64,000 nt of DNA from Tumebacillus flagellatus (GCF_000714935.1 NZ_JMIR01000006.1:102542-166541); one strand, 5' to 3'. Positions 50,465 to 59,804 are shown, numbered from the stretch's first letter. Translations and numbers: made by a program. The notes: generated by a model from the sequence alone, not told the origin.

Positions 50465-52323
50465 AAAGTTGGCAAGCGTTGCACAACTCCCTGCGCGTAT
50501 TCAAGTTGATCTGGAGCGTGCATCCGTGGAGGACGACGCTCTGGTTGCTGTTGCCGCTTGGCATCGGGGGATTGACGTATCCGTTGTACGGGGCGCGCAA
50601 AGACATGATCGATGTGATCGCGGCGCACGTGCAGGGGGATTTTTTTCAAAGTGCGATGAGGGAATTGGCGCTGCCGATGATCTTGCTGTTCCTGGCGACG
50701 TTCGGGCAGTTCCTGCTCACGACGATTTCTCGTGTTCTCACGCTCCGCTTGCAAGACCGGGGCACGATCTTGATTCGCGAAGCCGTTTGGCACAAAGCGT
50801 TTCGCTTGGAGTTTGCCACAATCGAACAGAGCCACACCCAAGACGCCCTCCGGCGTGCCAACGAATTTGCGGGAACACAACTCCTGCAACTGGCGAGTTC
50901 GCAGACCGAGATGCTGCGAATCTTGCTTACGATGGTGTCCACCCTTCTGGTGATTCTGGCAATCAATCCTTGGATTGCATCAGTGGTAACGGCGGCGGCG
51001 GCTCCGGCGCTGCTGATCAAAATCCGCACCGAGATCGCGATCAAATCGCTGAATCGCGAGGCGACGCACGACGGGCGGCGGGCAGAGTACATCAACCGGA
51101 TACTCACCGACAAAACCTACGCCAAGGAACTCCGAGTGTTCGGCTTTGCCGAAGAATTGCTGCGCCGATTCCAAGACCTGCTCAAACCGGTCCTCCAGAA
51201 ACGCGGCGACTTGCGCCGCCGGGAGATCAAGGCGGGCGGATGGATCGGGCTGTGCAACATCGTGGTGTTCGGGTTCTCGCTGTACACGCTGGCATCGGGA
51301 ATACACGATGGCGTGAGTGCGGGGGAAGCGATCGTCGTCATCTGGGCGGTGTTGAGCGTCCAGCAGGCGGTGTTGCAATTGGTGTTTCCCGTGCAGGCGT
51401 TCGTCGCGTCGGCGCTGGGAGCGCGCGACCTGTTGGAGCTGCTCCAACTCCCGGAGACTGCGTCAACCTCGACGACCGCCGATGGGCGGGCAATACCGAA
51501 CGAAGAGAACTTCCAAATCGATACCCTCGAATTCAAAAACGTATCCTTCCGGTATCCGAACACCGACCGATACGTCCTGCGCAATTTGAATCTGCTAATC
51601 CATCGGGGTGAAAAAATCGCCATCGTCGGCGAAAACGGCAGCGGCAAGAGCACGCTGATCAAACTTCTGACGGGGCTTTACGAGCCGACCTCCGGCACAC
51701 TGCTCCTCAACGGGCGCCGGCTGCGCGAGTATTCGCCTGAACTCCTGTATCGAAAAATATCCGTGGTCATGCAGAACTTTACGAGGTTTCCGCTGACCTT
51801 CGAAGAGAATCTGCAACTGGGAAATGTTCAAAACCTACAAGATGATCCGCAAGATTGCACGAGAAGTCGCTTGCAAAGCGATCACTCTGAGAGTGTCCGA
51901 CTCGAATCCTTTTTGGGACGCCTGAAATTCCGCGACGTGATTAACGCCGCGCCGCAAGGCTGGCAAACCCGCTTAGGCGGGTTTGGCGATTCGGCGTATG
52001 AGCTTTCCGGAGGGCAATGGAGCTTGTTGGCGATGGCGCGAAGCACCCTCAAAAGCTCCGATCTTGTCATCCTCGACGAACTTTCCTCGGCGCTCGACCC
52101 GCTGGCCGAAGTGCAAGTGTTCCGACACTACCAAGAGCTCTTCCGAGACGAGACGGTCGTTCTGATCTCGCATCGACTGGGGTGGGCGAGATACTCCGAT
52201 CGGATTTTGGTCTTGAAACGGGGAGTTCTCGTCGAATCGGGCACACACGACGACTTGATGAGTGATGAGGGCGAGTACAGCCGTTTGTACAACCTCCAAG
52301 CCCAATGGTATGCTACCAACTAA
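50461..52323 (+). CDS. ABC exporter half-transporter B
   Basis: The 620-residue partner has an N-terminal membrane domain and an ATPase with Walker A GENGSGKSTLIK and switch histidine in ISHRLGWARYSD. The signature LSGGQWSLLAMARSTL lacks the usual QR pair (SL instead), Walker B is VILDELSSALDPL, and a 36-residue insertion (LQDDPQDCTRSRLQSDHSES region) precedes the signature. Asymmetric nucleotide sites are common in heterodimeric exporters. ATG follows GAGGAGGTG inside the previous gene's end. Confidence 0.9.
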   Translation: MKSWQALHNSLRVFKLIWSVHPWRTTLWLLLPLGIGGLTYPLYGARKDMIDVIAAHVQGDFFQSAMRELALPMILLFLATFGQFLLTTISRVLTLRLQDRGTILIREAVWHKAFRLEFATIEQSHTQDALRRANEFAGTQLLQLASSQTEMLRILLTMVSTLLVILAINPWIASVVTAAAAPALLIKIRTEIAIKSLNREATHDGRRAEYINRILTDKTYAKELRVFGFAEELLRRFQDLLKPVLQKRGDLRRREIKAGGWIGLCNIVVFGFSLYTLASGIHDGVSAGEAIVVIWAVLSVQQAVLQLVFPVQAFVASALGARDLLELLQLPETASTSTTADGRAIPNEENFQIDTLEFKNVSFRYPNTDRYVLRNLNLLIHRGEKIAIVGENGSGKSTLIKLLTGLYEPTSGTLLLNGRRLREYSPELLYRKISVVMQNFTRFPLTFEENLQLGNVQNLQDDPQDCTRSRLQSDHSESVRLESFLGRLKFRDVINAAPQGWQTRLGGFGDSAYELSGGQWSLLAMARSTLKSSDLVILDELSSALDPLAEVQVFRHYQELFRDETVVLISHRLGWARYSDRILVLKRGVLVESGTHDDLMSDEGEYSRLYNLQAQWYATN

Positions 52324-52380
52324 TCAAACCCAAAACATGCCATACTAAGACCAACACAACCTCCAGAAAGGAAGGCTCCC

Positions 52381-53049
52381 ATGACCGCCAAGACCCTCAA
52401 AATCCAACTTACGAAAGCCTTCCTCCTCAGCCTGCTGGCCGTCCTTGGATTTGGCCTTGTGACGATCCTCGTCCTTGGCCAAAAAGTAGCGGACTTCGAC
52501 ACCGCCATCATCAACTCCGTTCAACAAAGAGAGAGTCCGACCCTCACCGCGATCATGAAATTTTTCACCTTCATCGGCTCCACACCTGCGGTGTTGGGGC
52601 TTTCCGTCATCATCTTGTACCTGCTGTACAAGTACTTGCACCATCGAATCGAGTGTGTGCTGTTTCTTGCCGTGATGGCGGGAGCGGCTGCACTTAACCA
52701 ATTGCTCAAGATGATCTTCCATCGCCCGCGACCGGACTTGCATCGGCTGATTGAGATCACGGGCTACAGCTTCCCCAGCGGGCACTCGATGAGTGCGTTC
52801 GCCATGTACGGCGTGCTCACGTTTCTCCTCTGGAGGCACGTCCCCACGAGGTGGGGGAGAGCACTGATCGTGCTCTTGGGAATCGCGATGACGCTGATGA
52901 TCGGAATCAGCCGCATCTATCTGGGGGTGCATTATCCCAGCGACGTGATCGGGGGCTACCTTGCGGGTGGATTCTGGCTAGGAGCGTCCATTTGGGTCTA
53001 CCAATGGCTTGCCGAAAGGGGCATGAGCCCCCAAGTGCAACCGCGCTAA
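52381..53049 (+). CDS. PAP2-family membrane phosphatase
   Basis: The 222-residue, six-helix protein has all three phosphatase motifs: KMIFHRPRP, YSFPSGHSMSAF and SRIYLGVHYPSDVIGG. This family removes phosphate from lipid phosphates, such as undecaprenyl pyrophosphate (BcrC/YodM-like) or phosphatidylglycerol phosphate. AAAGGAAGG precedes ATG 52381. It lies 57 bases after the ABC exporter pair and could be part of that transcript; with an envelope-antibiotic exporter it might contribute to bacitracin-type resistance (inference). Confidence 0.92.
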   Translation: MTAKTLKIQLTKAFLLSLLAVLGFGLVTILVLGQKVADFDTAIINSVQQRESPTLTAIMKFFTFIGSTPAVLGLSVIILYLLYKYLHHRIECVLFLAVMAGAAALNQLLKMIFHRPRPDLHRLIEITGYSFPSGHSMSAFAMYGVLTFLLWRHVPTRWGRALIVLLGIAMTLMIGISRIYLGVHYPSDVIGGYLAGGFWLGASIWVYQWLAERGMSPQVQPR

Positions 53050-53106
53050 AATCAAAAAACCAAAAAGCCCGTCCCTGCCAGCGACAAAGGCGGCGGTGGG
53101 ACAGGC
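53050..53106 (-). terminator. Probable terminator of ecsC (minus strand)
   Basis: On the minus strand GCCTGTCCC (from 53106) pairs with GGGACGGGC (to 53067) with one mismatch, followed by TTTTTGGTTTTTTGATTTT. No plus-strand T-run is present, so the PAP2 gene may not end here. Nothing else is seen up to 53240. Confidence 0.6.
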
Positions 53107-53240
53107 GGGATGTGGCTACCCGAGCGACTTTGAAAACATTCTTTTTTCCACTCGACGGTTTTACTCATTCAAAAAAAGGAATTTTTCTCAGGAGCCGGGG
53201 AGCTGCATCCTGCCGGTCCGACCACCCACCCAAGCCACCC

Positions 53241-54047
53241 TCAAAGGATGCCTTCATACTGCGCAAATCGCTCCAAAATCCGCCGCTTCCGATACAACAT
53301 GCTCGCCGTCTCCGCCAACTCTTCGATCGTTTTGCGGTTCAGATAAGCCCCGAACAGAATTCCGGCGACGGGGATGAGTTGAAACAGCTTCTTCCACCCG
53401 AAGTTCTCGGCGTGAATCAGCACGACTTCGCGCCAGCCTTGCAATTGAGAAAACAGCTGGTTGCGCGCGGGAGCTTGGTGGTACTGACTCAATTCGGCGA
53501 GGATCGCCTGCTTCCCCACATAGTCGGACGACGAAAACTGCAACACTTTGATGAGGAACACCCGCTCAGACTTTTCGTTGGGGTCGTATCCGTAGCACAT
53601 GCAGATCTCCTGCAACACCTTCAGAGACAAACCGAGTAACATCGGAATGTCGATCGCCAGCGTGAACAGCCCGCCGATGCCGGTCGTCGCGCCTTGCCAC
53701 GCGGCAAACTTCGTCCGCGACTTCGCGTACTCGCGGGCGACGTCGTTCATCACGGCGAGCGGCAGTTCTCCGACTTCTCCAAGCGTCAACTCACCCCGGC
53801 CCGTGCGCTCTTGCACGCGCCGCAGCACATCGTCGGCGCTGGTCAGATACCGGCCGCCGGTCTCGACGTACCCGATCATCTCATCGAGAGCCAGCCCGAC
53901 TTTCTCCTGCAAGAAAGCGGGCGTGATCTTATCCAAGAGCGCAAACGGCAACCGGCCGAGCTTCTCCCAAAACCAGAGGTCTTTCTGCTCACCCTCCCAC
54001 TTCTCCACGACCTTCAAGGCCGCCAGCAACTCTTCACGTGTCTCCAT
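53241..54047 (-). CDS. ecsC: EcsC-family protein
   Basis: The 268-residue protein belongs to the EcsC family: conserved GATTGIGGLFTLAIDIPMLLGLSLKVLQEI and QLIPVAGILFGAYLNRKTI, with a helical, partly hydrophobic fold. In Bacillus, EcsC lies in the ecsABC operon linked to secretion and intramembrane proteolysis, but here no ecsAB genes are present, so it is a stand-alone paralogue. GGAGGATCT precedes ATG 54047. Function unknown. Confidence 0.88.
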   Translation of the reverse strand: METREELLAALKVVEKWEGEQKDLWFWEKLGRLPFALLDKITPAFLQEKVGLALDEMIGYVETGGRYLTSADDVLRRVQERTGRGELTLGEVGELPLAVMNDVAREYAKSRTKFAAWQGATTGIGGLFTLAIDIPMLLGLSLKVLQEICMCYGYDPNEKSERVFLIKVLQFSSSDYVGKQAILAELSQYHQAPARNQLFSQLQGWREVVLIHAENFGWKKLFQLIPVAGILFGAYLNRKTIEELAETASMLYRKRRILERFAQYEGIL

Positions 54048-54188
54048 AGATCCTCCCGTCGCCTGTCGTGCTCTCTTCTACGAAACAGATGCCAAATCGT
54101 TACGATAATTTTTGGAAATGCTAAAGGAAGGGCGTGGTATGATAGTTCTATCTAGGTAAACTGTACCGCATGGAGGAACAAAAAACCA

Positions 54189-55160
54189 ATGGCATCACTC
54201 CGGGCCTTACTCAAAAAAGGCAACACTTCGTCCGCGATGGCGGCGCTTGGCAACGCGGGGATTGCGATCCTCAAGGGGATTGCCGCCGCGCTCAGCGGAA
54301 GCGGCGCGATGTTTGCGTCGACGATGCACTCGCTGGCCGATGCCGTCAACCAAGCATTCGTCTTCACCGGGAGCGTATTGGCGGAGCGCGCGCCGACGAA
54401 GCGCTTTCCGACCGGCTTCGGGCGTGTGATCAACCTCTTCTGCATGGTCGCCGTCTTGGTCGTCACGATCATGGCGTACGAAACGATTCGCGAAGGACTG
54501 CATCTCTGGGCGCATCCCGCCGAGATTGCGAGCATCCTCTGGGACGTGTTGGCGCTTGGCGTGGGGATTCTCGTCGACGGGCTTATCCTCGTCAAAGCGA
54601 TGGGGGAGATCGTCAAAGAGACGCGGGCAGAAGCGCGTGGATTCGGCGTCGTGTTCACCGCGTTTCGCAACGTCGGACAAGCGGCGCCGCCGACCCGGTT
54701 GGTTTTTTACGAAGATTTGGTGGCAACGTCCGGGGCGCTGTTGGCGTTGCTGGCGATTCTCGCCTCGTACTTGCTCGGCTGGCATGTGCTCGACGGCGCG
54801 GTGACGATTTTGATCGGGCTGATGATGCTCTTCGTGGCGTTTCGTGTGGGGTATGACAACATGGTCGGCTTGATCGGGGTTGCCGCGCCGCGCGAAGTGG
54901 AAGAGCGGGTGGCGCAGATTCTGTTTTCCGACCCGGACGTGACCGACATCAACTTGCTGCGCATCGTGCAGGAAGGCCGCACGTATCACGTCGACGCGTA
55001 CGTCGAACTGCGTCCGGGCTTGAGCCTCGCCGACGCCGACGACATCAAGTACCGCGTGCGCGACCTCGTGCTGGCCGACCCCGATGTGTCGGACGTGACG
55101 ATGGGCATCTTGGAAGACAACGGCGTCCGCAACTGGATTCCCGAACCGCTCGGGAAGTAG
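54189..55160 (+). CDS. Cation diffusion facilitator family transporter
   Basis: The 323-residue protein has six hydrophobic helices and a cytoplasmic C-terminal domain (VEERVAQILFSDPDVTDI ... VDAYVELRPGLS). Metal-site residues of CDF proteins are seen as HxxxD in HSLADAVNQAF (helix 2) and as YEDLVATSGA (helix 5). An N-terminal segment and PTKRFPTGFGRVINLFCMV are typical of the TMEM163/SLC30A9-like branch. It should exchange a divalent metal for protons. GGAGG lies 12 bases before ATG 54189. Confidence 0.9.
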   Translation: MASLRALLKKGNTSSAMAALGNAGIAILKGIAAALSGSGAMFASTMHSLADAVNQAFVFTGSVLAERAPTKRFPTGFGRVINLFCMVAVLVVTIMAYETIREGLHLWAHPAEIASILWDVLALGVGILVDGLILVKAMGEIVKETRAEARGFGVVFTAFRNVGQAAPPTRLVFYEDLVATSGALLALLAILASYLLGWHVLDGAVTILIGLMMLFVAFRVGYDNMVGLIGVAAPREVEERVAQILFSDPDVTDINLLRIVQEGRTYHVDAYVELRPGLSLADADDIKYRVRDLVLADPDVSDVTMGILEDNGVRNWIPEPLGK

Positions 55161-55206
55161 AAAAGACCCGCCAGCTGCAAGAGTGCCGCTGGACGGGTCT
55201 TTTTTT
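55161..55206. terminator. Terminator between the CDF-family and LigB-type genes
   Basis: AAAAGACCCGCCAGC (55161-55175) pairs with GCTGG-ACGGGTCTTTT (55188-55204), one bulged base; it suits both converging genes. Confidence 0.85.
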
Positions 55207-55216
55207 CCACAAACGC

Positions 55217-55984
55217 TTAAAACGCCATGCACAGATAACTGAGCGTCCCGAACTCATACGCCCGGAAGATTTCCTTCGGCGCACGATCCGGCGAGCCGCT
55301 GCCGAGCGCGATCAGAAGCGGAACGAAATGCTCCGGACGCGGCACCGCCATTCGGGCGTGCGGGGCGGCATGCTCGTAGTTCAGCAACTCTCCGTAGCCG
55401 GGCTTTTGCATCTGCTCCAACAGCCATTCGTCAAATTGAAGCGCCCACGGCTCCGGCTCGCTTTGCCCCCATTTCACGGCGCGCAAGTTGTGCACCGTCA
55501 CGCCGCTGCCGATGACGAGGATGTCTTCGGCATCCAAGCCGCGCAACACGTTCCCGATCTCGATCTGCTCTTGCGGCGAGAGGAACGGGTGCACCGAAAC
55601 TTGCACGACCGGAACGTCCGCTTCCGGGTACATCTTCTGCAACAGCACCCACGACCCGTGGTCCAACCCCCGCGACGTATCGAGCCGAACGGGAATTCCC
55701 GCCGCCTCCAACTTCGCTTGCAAACGTCCGGCGAGCTTCGACGACCCCCGCGCCGGATACTTGATCCGGTACATCTCCTCCGGGAACCCGTAGAAATCGT
55801 AAATCGTCTCGTACACCTCGTCCGACGCCGAGATCGTCAACACCTGACTCTCCCAATGCGCGGTAAAAATCACAATCGCTTGCGGCTTCACACTCTGCCC
55901 GAGCGACCGCAAAAACTCACTGTACGCATTCTCTTGAATCGCCAGCATCGGCGACCCGTGCGCCAAAAAAAGCGGTTCGATCAT
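55217..55984 (-). CDS. LigB/DODA-type extradiol dioxygenase family protein
   Basis: The 255-residue protein has the metal-ligand histidines of this family: FLAHGSPM at the start, FTAHWES, RGLDHGSWVLL and PRPEHFVPLLIALG. Members (4,5-DOPA dioxygenase, YgiD) cleave catechol rings and bind zinc or iron. The natural substrate in Firmicutes is unknown. GGGAGGATCTTCAG precedes ATG 55984. Confidence 0.9.
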   Translation of the reverse strand: MIEPLFLAHGSPMLAIQENAYSEFLRSLGQSVKPQAIVIFTAHWESQVLTISASDEVYETIYDFYGFPEEMYRIKYPARGSSKLAGRLQAKLEAAGIPVRLDTSRGLDHGSWVLLQKMYPEADVPVVQVSVHPFLSPQEQIEIGNVLRGLDAEDILVIGSGVTVHNLRAVKWGQSEPEPWALQFDEWLLEQMQKPGYGELLNYEHAAPHARMAVPRPEHFVPLLIALGSGSPDRAPKEIFRAYEFGTLSYLCMAF

Positions 55985-56164
55985 CTGAAGATCCTCCCTT
56001 AATAAAGCTTCGATGTTCTCACTATACCATATTCACTTTAGAAAAGTAAGTGACAAAACAAAAGTAAGAAATGGGTGAGCACATCGTGATTGCGGTTTCC
56101 TACCCCTGTATTCTTTCACGCCAAATTCATCAAACTCTGGTAACCTGAAAACGGGTGATTTGAT

Positions 56165-56839
56165 ATGAACATACTGCTCGCAGAAGACGACCGCAGGCTT
56201 GGACAGCTGGTCACACATCTGTTGTCAAAAAAAGAAAACCATCGCGTCGACTGGGTGCAATCCGGCGACGACGCCTACGAATACGCCAAAGCCGCCGCCT
56301 ACGACGTGGTCATCCTCGACTGGATGATGCCGCAAACGGACGGTCTGGAAGTTTGCCGCCGCTTGCGCCGCGACGGCTATGCGGGCGCGATTCTCATGCT
56401 GACGGCGAAAGACACCGTCCATGACCGCGTGCAAGGACTGGACGCCGGAGCGGACGACTACCTCGTGAAGCCGTTTGAATTCGAGGAGTTGCAAGCCCGC
56501 ATCCGGGCGCTTGGCCGCCGTTCGTTTGCGCCGCTGCAAACGGACGTGATGACGCTGCCGGGGCTTGTCGTGAACCGCTCGGAGCACACCGTGTCTCGGG
56601 ACGGCGTGCTCGTGCAACTGTCGCCGCGCGAGTTTCAGCTGCTCGATTTGCTGTTGCAAAACCGCGGCCATGTGCTGCCGCGCGAAGTGATCCTCGACCG
56701 GGTCTGGGGCTTTGACAGCGACGTCACGAAGAACGCCATCGACGCCACCGTCAAACTGCTCCGCAAAAAAATCGACCCGCCCGACGGCGACACTTTGATC
56801 AAAAGCGTGCGCGGCATCGGGTACAAACTTGAACTTTAA
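56165..56839 (+). CDS. OmpR-family response regulator
   Basis: The 224-residue protein has a receiver domain (acidic pair D8-D9, phosphoacceptor D52 in ILDWMMPQTDG, MLTAKD, lysine in YLVKPFE) and a winged-helix DNA-binding domain (QLSPREFQLLDLLLQNRGH, SVRGIGYKLEL). It overlaps the kinase gene by 11 bases. It may control the membrane protein - pspA operon 1.6 kb downstream, whose leader has paired 11-bp-spaced TTTCAT repeats. Start ATG 56165 has only a weak ribosome site. Confidence 0.95.
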   Translation: MNILLAEDDRRLGQLVTHLLSKKENHRVDWVQSGDDAYEYAKAAAYDVVILDWMMPQTDGLEVCRRLRRDGYAGAILMLTAKDTVHDRVQGLDAGADDYLVKPFEFEELQARIRALGRRSFAPLQTDVMTLPGLVVNRSEHTVSRDGVLVQLSPREFQLLDLLLQNRGHVLPREVILDRVWGFDSDVTKNAIDATVKLLRKKIDPPDGDTLIKSVRGIGYKLEL

Positions 56840-58211
56840 GGGCATCCGTCGCCTTCCCATCCGGCGTTTCCGAGAACGCCTCGGGAATCTGCGGCGCAAG
56901 TGGTGGCCGCTCGACCCGTTTACCCGCATTCGCTTGCGGTTGACGGTGACGTACAGCGGCATGCTGATCTTGATCTTGCTCGTCTTCACGGGAATCGTAT
57001 CGGCGGTGCTGTTTTTTGAGAACTCCCAAGAGCAGATCCGGCAAGTGCAGACGTTGACCGACGAATCGGCGACGCTCTACCAAGATGTGCTGCAACACTT
57101 GCCGGAGGGCGGGGGCACGCTCCCCGACAGCAACTCGACGGCCGGGAGTCGGCAGTTTTTTCTGTATGTTGTCGATGCCGACGGGAATCCGCTCGTCCAG
57201 CAGGACCGGATGCCGGAGTTGCGCAAGCCGATTTTGCGGACGCTCTCTTCGTGGGCTCCGAAAACAGGGGAAGTCCGCTGGGTGACGATTCACCAAGCGT
57301 TTCGCCACGGTGACAATTTGGAATTGTTGATCGGCGGCCGTTCGGTCTACCGCAACGGGAAATTGGCGGGGATGTTGTACGTCGGCAACGATATCACGAC
57401 GTATTGGGAAACGTTCAAAGAGTTGATCAAAGTCTTGCTGATCCTCGTCGGTGCGTTCGGGCTGCTCGTCGCATTCTTCGGGCAGCGGATGGCCGCGAGG
57501 GCGATGGTGCCGATCAAGTTGTCGTACCAGCGGCAACAGCAGTTCGTCGCCGACGCGTCGCATGAATTGCGCACGCCGCTGACCGTGTTGAAGTCGTCGT
57601 TTGACGTGATCGAGTTGGAGGACGGCGAGAATCTCTCCGACTATTCGAAACAAGTCTTCGCCGATATGAAAGACGAAGTGCAGAGCATGAGCAAGCTCGT
57701 CTCCGATCTGCTCACACTCGCGCGCTCCGACTCAGGCGAAGTGGATTTGTATGAGCAAACGTTCGACCTCGCCGACACCGCCGAGCAAGTCGTGCGGCTG
57801 CGGCAAACGCTCGCGATGGAGCGCAAGATCGAACTCGCGCTCGAAACCCCGCCCGCGCTTTCTATGCTTGGCGACGGTGAGCGGATCAAACAGTTGCTGG
57901 CCATCTTGCTCGACAACGCTTTGAAGTTCACGCCGGAGGGCGGCACGGTCACCGTGAAGGTGCAAGGCGAGAGTCGGGCGTGCGTCTTGAGCGTCACGGA
58001 TACGGGCATCGGGATTCCCGAAGGAGAGCAGGAGCGGGTGTTTGAGCGGTTTTACCGCGTGGAAGAAGCCCGTTCGCGGGCGACCGGCGGGACGGGCATC
58101 GGGCTTGCGATCGCCAAGTGGATCGTCGAAGCGCACCACGGCACAATCTCCGTGCAGAGCAAACCGGGGGAGGGGAGCACGTTCACGGCGCGCTTCCCCC
58201 TGCGCAAGTAA
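56829..58211 (+). CDS. Sensor histidine kinase
   Basis: The 460-residue kinase has one membrane helix (about 40-65), an external region to about 195, a second helix (about 198-220), then the H-box FVADASHELRTPLTVLKSS with His near 245 and an ATPase domain with N-box LLAILLDNALKFTPEGG, G1 DTGIGIPEGEQERVFERF and G2 GGTGIGLAIAKWIVEAHHG. No full HAMP is obvious. The start TTG 56829 lies within the regulator gene's end. It pairs with the adjacent regulator; the signal is unknown. Confidence 0.94.
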   Translation: MNFKGIRRLPIRRFRERLGNLRRKWWPLDPFTRIRLRLTVTYSGMLILILLVFTGIVSAVLFFENSQEQIRQVQTLTDESATLYQDVLQHLPEGGGTLPDSNSTAGSRQFFLYVVDADGNPLVQQDRMPELRKPILRTLSSWAPKTGEVRWVTIHQAFRHGDNLELLIGGRSVYRNGKLAGMLYVGNDITTYWETFKELIKVLLILVGAFGLLVAFFGQRMAARAMVPIKLSYQRQQQFVADASHELRTPLTVLKSSFDVIELEDGENLSDYSKQVFADMKDEVQSMSKLVSDLLTLARSDSGEVDLYEQTFDLADTAEQVVRLRQTLAMERKIELALETPPALSMLGDGERIKQLLAILLDNALKFTPEGGTVTVKVQGESRACVLSVTDTGIGIPEGEQERVFERFYRVEEARSRATGGTGIGLAIAKWIVEAHHGTISVQSKPGEGSTFTARFPLRK

Positions 58212-58217
58212 AAAAGC

Positions 58218-58249
58218 AAGCGTCCGGAGCCGACTTCCGGGCGCTTTTT
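58218..58249 (+). terminator. Terminator after the two-component genes
   Basis: AAGCGTCCGG (58218-58227) pairs with CCGGGCGCTT (58237-58246) with one G-U pair; T's follow. Confidence 0.85.
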
Positions 58250-58335
58250 CTTTTGCCCGGGGCCGGAGTCCTGACGCATTTTTCTATCGTCCAGCGTGAA
58301 GTCTCAGGGCGCTTTTTGGTGCTGTTTTCGAAGGG

Positions 58336-58353
58336 TTTTCATCGTTTTTTCAT
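58336..58353 (+). promoter_or_regulatory. Direct repeat pair 1, candidate OmpR-type regulator site
   Basis: TTTTCAT occurs at 58336-58342 and again at 58347-58353, an 11-base period. OmpR-family regulators bind such direct repeats on one face of the helix. Confidence 0.55.
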
Positions 58354-58385
58354 TCGCTGTGTCCAGTTCGTGAACGCTTGTCCAC

Positions 58386-58402
58386 TTTCATTTTGCTTTC
58401 AT
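58386..58402 (+). promoter_or_regulatory. Direct repeat pair 2 next to a -10 hexamer
   Basis: TTTCAT at 58386-58391 and 58397-58402 also has an 11-base period. TACACT (58413-58418) lies 11 bases after, while no -35 is visible, so the repeats occupy the -35 region as in an activator-dependent promoter for the downstream operon. Confidence 0.6.
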
Positions 58403-58453
58403 GCTGGGCTCGTACACTGACTTCAGAACCAAGACAGAAGGGAGTGACACACG

Positions 58454-59071
58454 ATGAATCGCACCTCGAAGTTCTGGCGCGCGACCCTGTGGCTGGGGGC
58501 GGCGGCGCTGGTGCTGGCGGTCGCGGGGATGCTGACGTTCGGCCACGCGCACGGAAATTGGAAGTACGGCGCAAACGAACGCGGATACGCCCAACATCAG
58601 CAAGTCCAGCAAACCTACGGCGACCGCAACCACAACCACTTCCAGCCGCGAAACGAAATGCGCCAAGGCGATTTCCGCAACGAACAGCGCGGGCACCGCG
58701 AGTTCGGAGCAGCCAAAATCGCCGCTCTGATCGGTGATTTGCTCTTGCTCTTCATCGGCGTACAGCTTTGGAAGCGTGCGGGACGCACCGGCAAAGTGAT
58801 CGGCGGTTGGGTGATCTTCATCACCCTGTTGCCGCTGTTGATGATGGCGCTGTTCCTCATCATCCCGGCCGCCGTGCTCTACCTGCTCTGGCGCTTCTAC
58901 CGCCGCCGCCGCAGCGTGGCGACGTATCAATCCGAATTCGTCGCCGAACAAACCTACACGTCGAGCGCGGTGGACTCTCTCGATGCATGGGAAGCCAAAA
59001 CCCGCCGCGAACTCAACCAAAAAGCCAATCAGAAAACCAACCAAAACGACAACCCCAAGGAGGAAGAATAA
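58454..59071 (+). CDS. Membrane protein upstream of pspA, function unknown
   Basis: The 205-residue protein has an N-terminal helix (about 10-30), a His/Asn/Gln-rich polar region (about 33-85), a pair of hydrophobic helices (about 90-150, FITLLPLLMMALFLIIPAAV) and a Gln/Asn-rich tail rich in lysine. The layout resembles LiaI/PspC-type membrane partners of PspA in place and size, but not clearly in sequence. GAAGGGAG precedes ATG 58454. One base separates its stop from the pspA ATG. Confidence 0.75.
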   Translation: MNRTSKFWRATLWLGAAALVLAVAGMLTFGHAHGNWKYGANERGYAQHQQVQQTYGDRNHNHFQPRNEMRQGDFRNEQRGHREFGAAKIAALIGDLLLLFIGVQLWKRAGRTGKVIGGWVIFITLLPLLMMALFLIIPAAVLYLLWRFYRRRRSVATYQSEFVAEQTYTSSAVDSLDAWEAKTRRELNQKANQKTNQNDNPKEEE

Positions 59072-59072
59072 C

Positions 59073-59735
59073 ATGATCTTCAAACGCATTCGCGACATCG
59101 TCGTCTCCACCGTGCACGAAGGATTGGACAAGTTGGAAAACCCGGTGGCGCTCCTCAAGCAATACCTGCGCGACGTGGAAGTGGAAATCTCCAACGCCGA
59201 GCGCGCCATCGCGCACCAAGTCGTGCTGGAAAACCGCCATGTAAGCCTCGTGACCGACACCAAAGCCCTGATCGCCAAACGCGCCCGCCAAGCGCAACTC
59301 GCCGTGGAAACCGGTGACGAAGAGATCGCCAAAGTCGCCCTCCAAGAAAAAATCCAACTGGAAGCCCGACTTGCCGCCTACGAACAACAGTTGGAAGCGC
59401 TGGCGACCCATTCCGAAACACTGAACAACCAACTGCGCGACCTTCAAGAAAAGTACTCCGACATGCAAGCGAAGAAACGCGTGCTCCTCGCCCGCGCCCA
59501 AGCTGCCAAAACGTCGCACGCCCTCACTTGCACGCTGAACTCCATCGACACCGAAAGCGCCGTACGCGGGTTTGCACGCATGGAAGAGCGAGTGGCGTGG
59601 ATGGAAGCGAACGCCGAAGCGAGCCAGCGCGCCCGCAACAACTACGTCAAACTGAACACGTTCGGCGCGGACTCCGAACTGCAAGACAAAGTCGAAGCCG
59701 AACTCGCCAAGCTCAAAGCGTCTCAAGAAGCCTAA
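59073..59735 (+). CDS. pspA: PspA/IM30-family phage-shock membrane protein
   Basis: The 220-residue protein has the family's amphipathic first helix (MIFKRIRDIVVSTVHEGLDKLENPV) and then a long coiled coil (about 25-185; KYSDMQAKKRVLLARAQAAK). PspA, LiaH and IM30 form ESCRT-III-like assemblies that protect damaged membranes. AAGGAGGAAG precedes ATG 59073. It is coupled to an upstream membrane protein and follows a two-component system, an arrangement like liaIH with liaRS. Confidence 0.93.
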   Translation: MIFKRIRDIVVSTVHEGLDKLENPVALLKQYLRDVEVEISNAERAIAHQVVLENRHVSLVTDTKALIAKRARQAQLAVETGDEEIAKVALQEKIQLEARLAAYEQQLEALATHSETLNNQLRDLQEKYSDMQAKKRVLLARAQAAKTSHALTCTLNSIDTESAVRGFARMEERVAWMEANAEASQRARNNYVKLNTFGADSELQDKVEAELAKLKASQEA

Positions 59736-59804
59736 ACTTAAGTCCTTCCATACTCCTGAAGCTTTCTCCGTTAGCAGCCTTCTACGTTAGCAGACAATTG
59801 AGAG

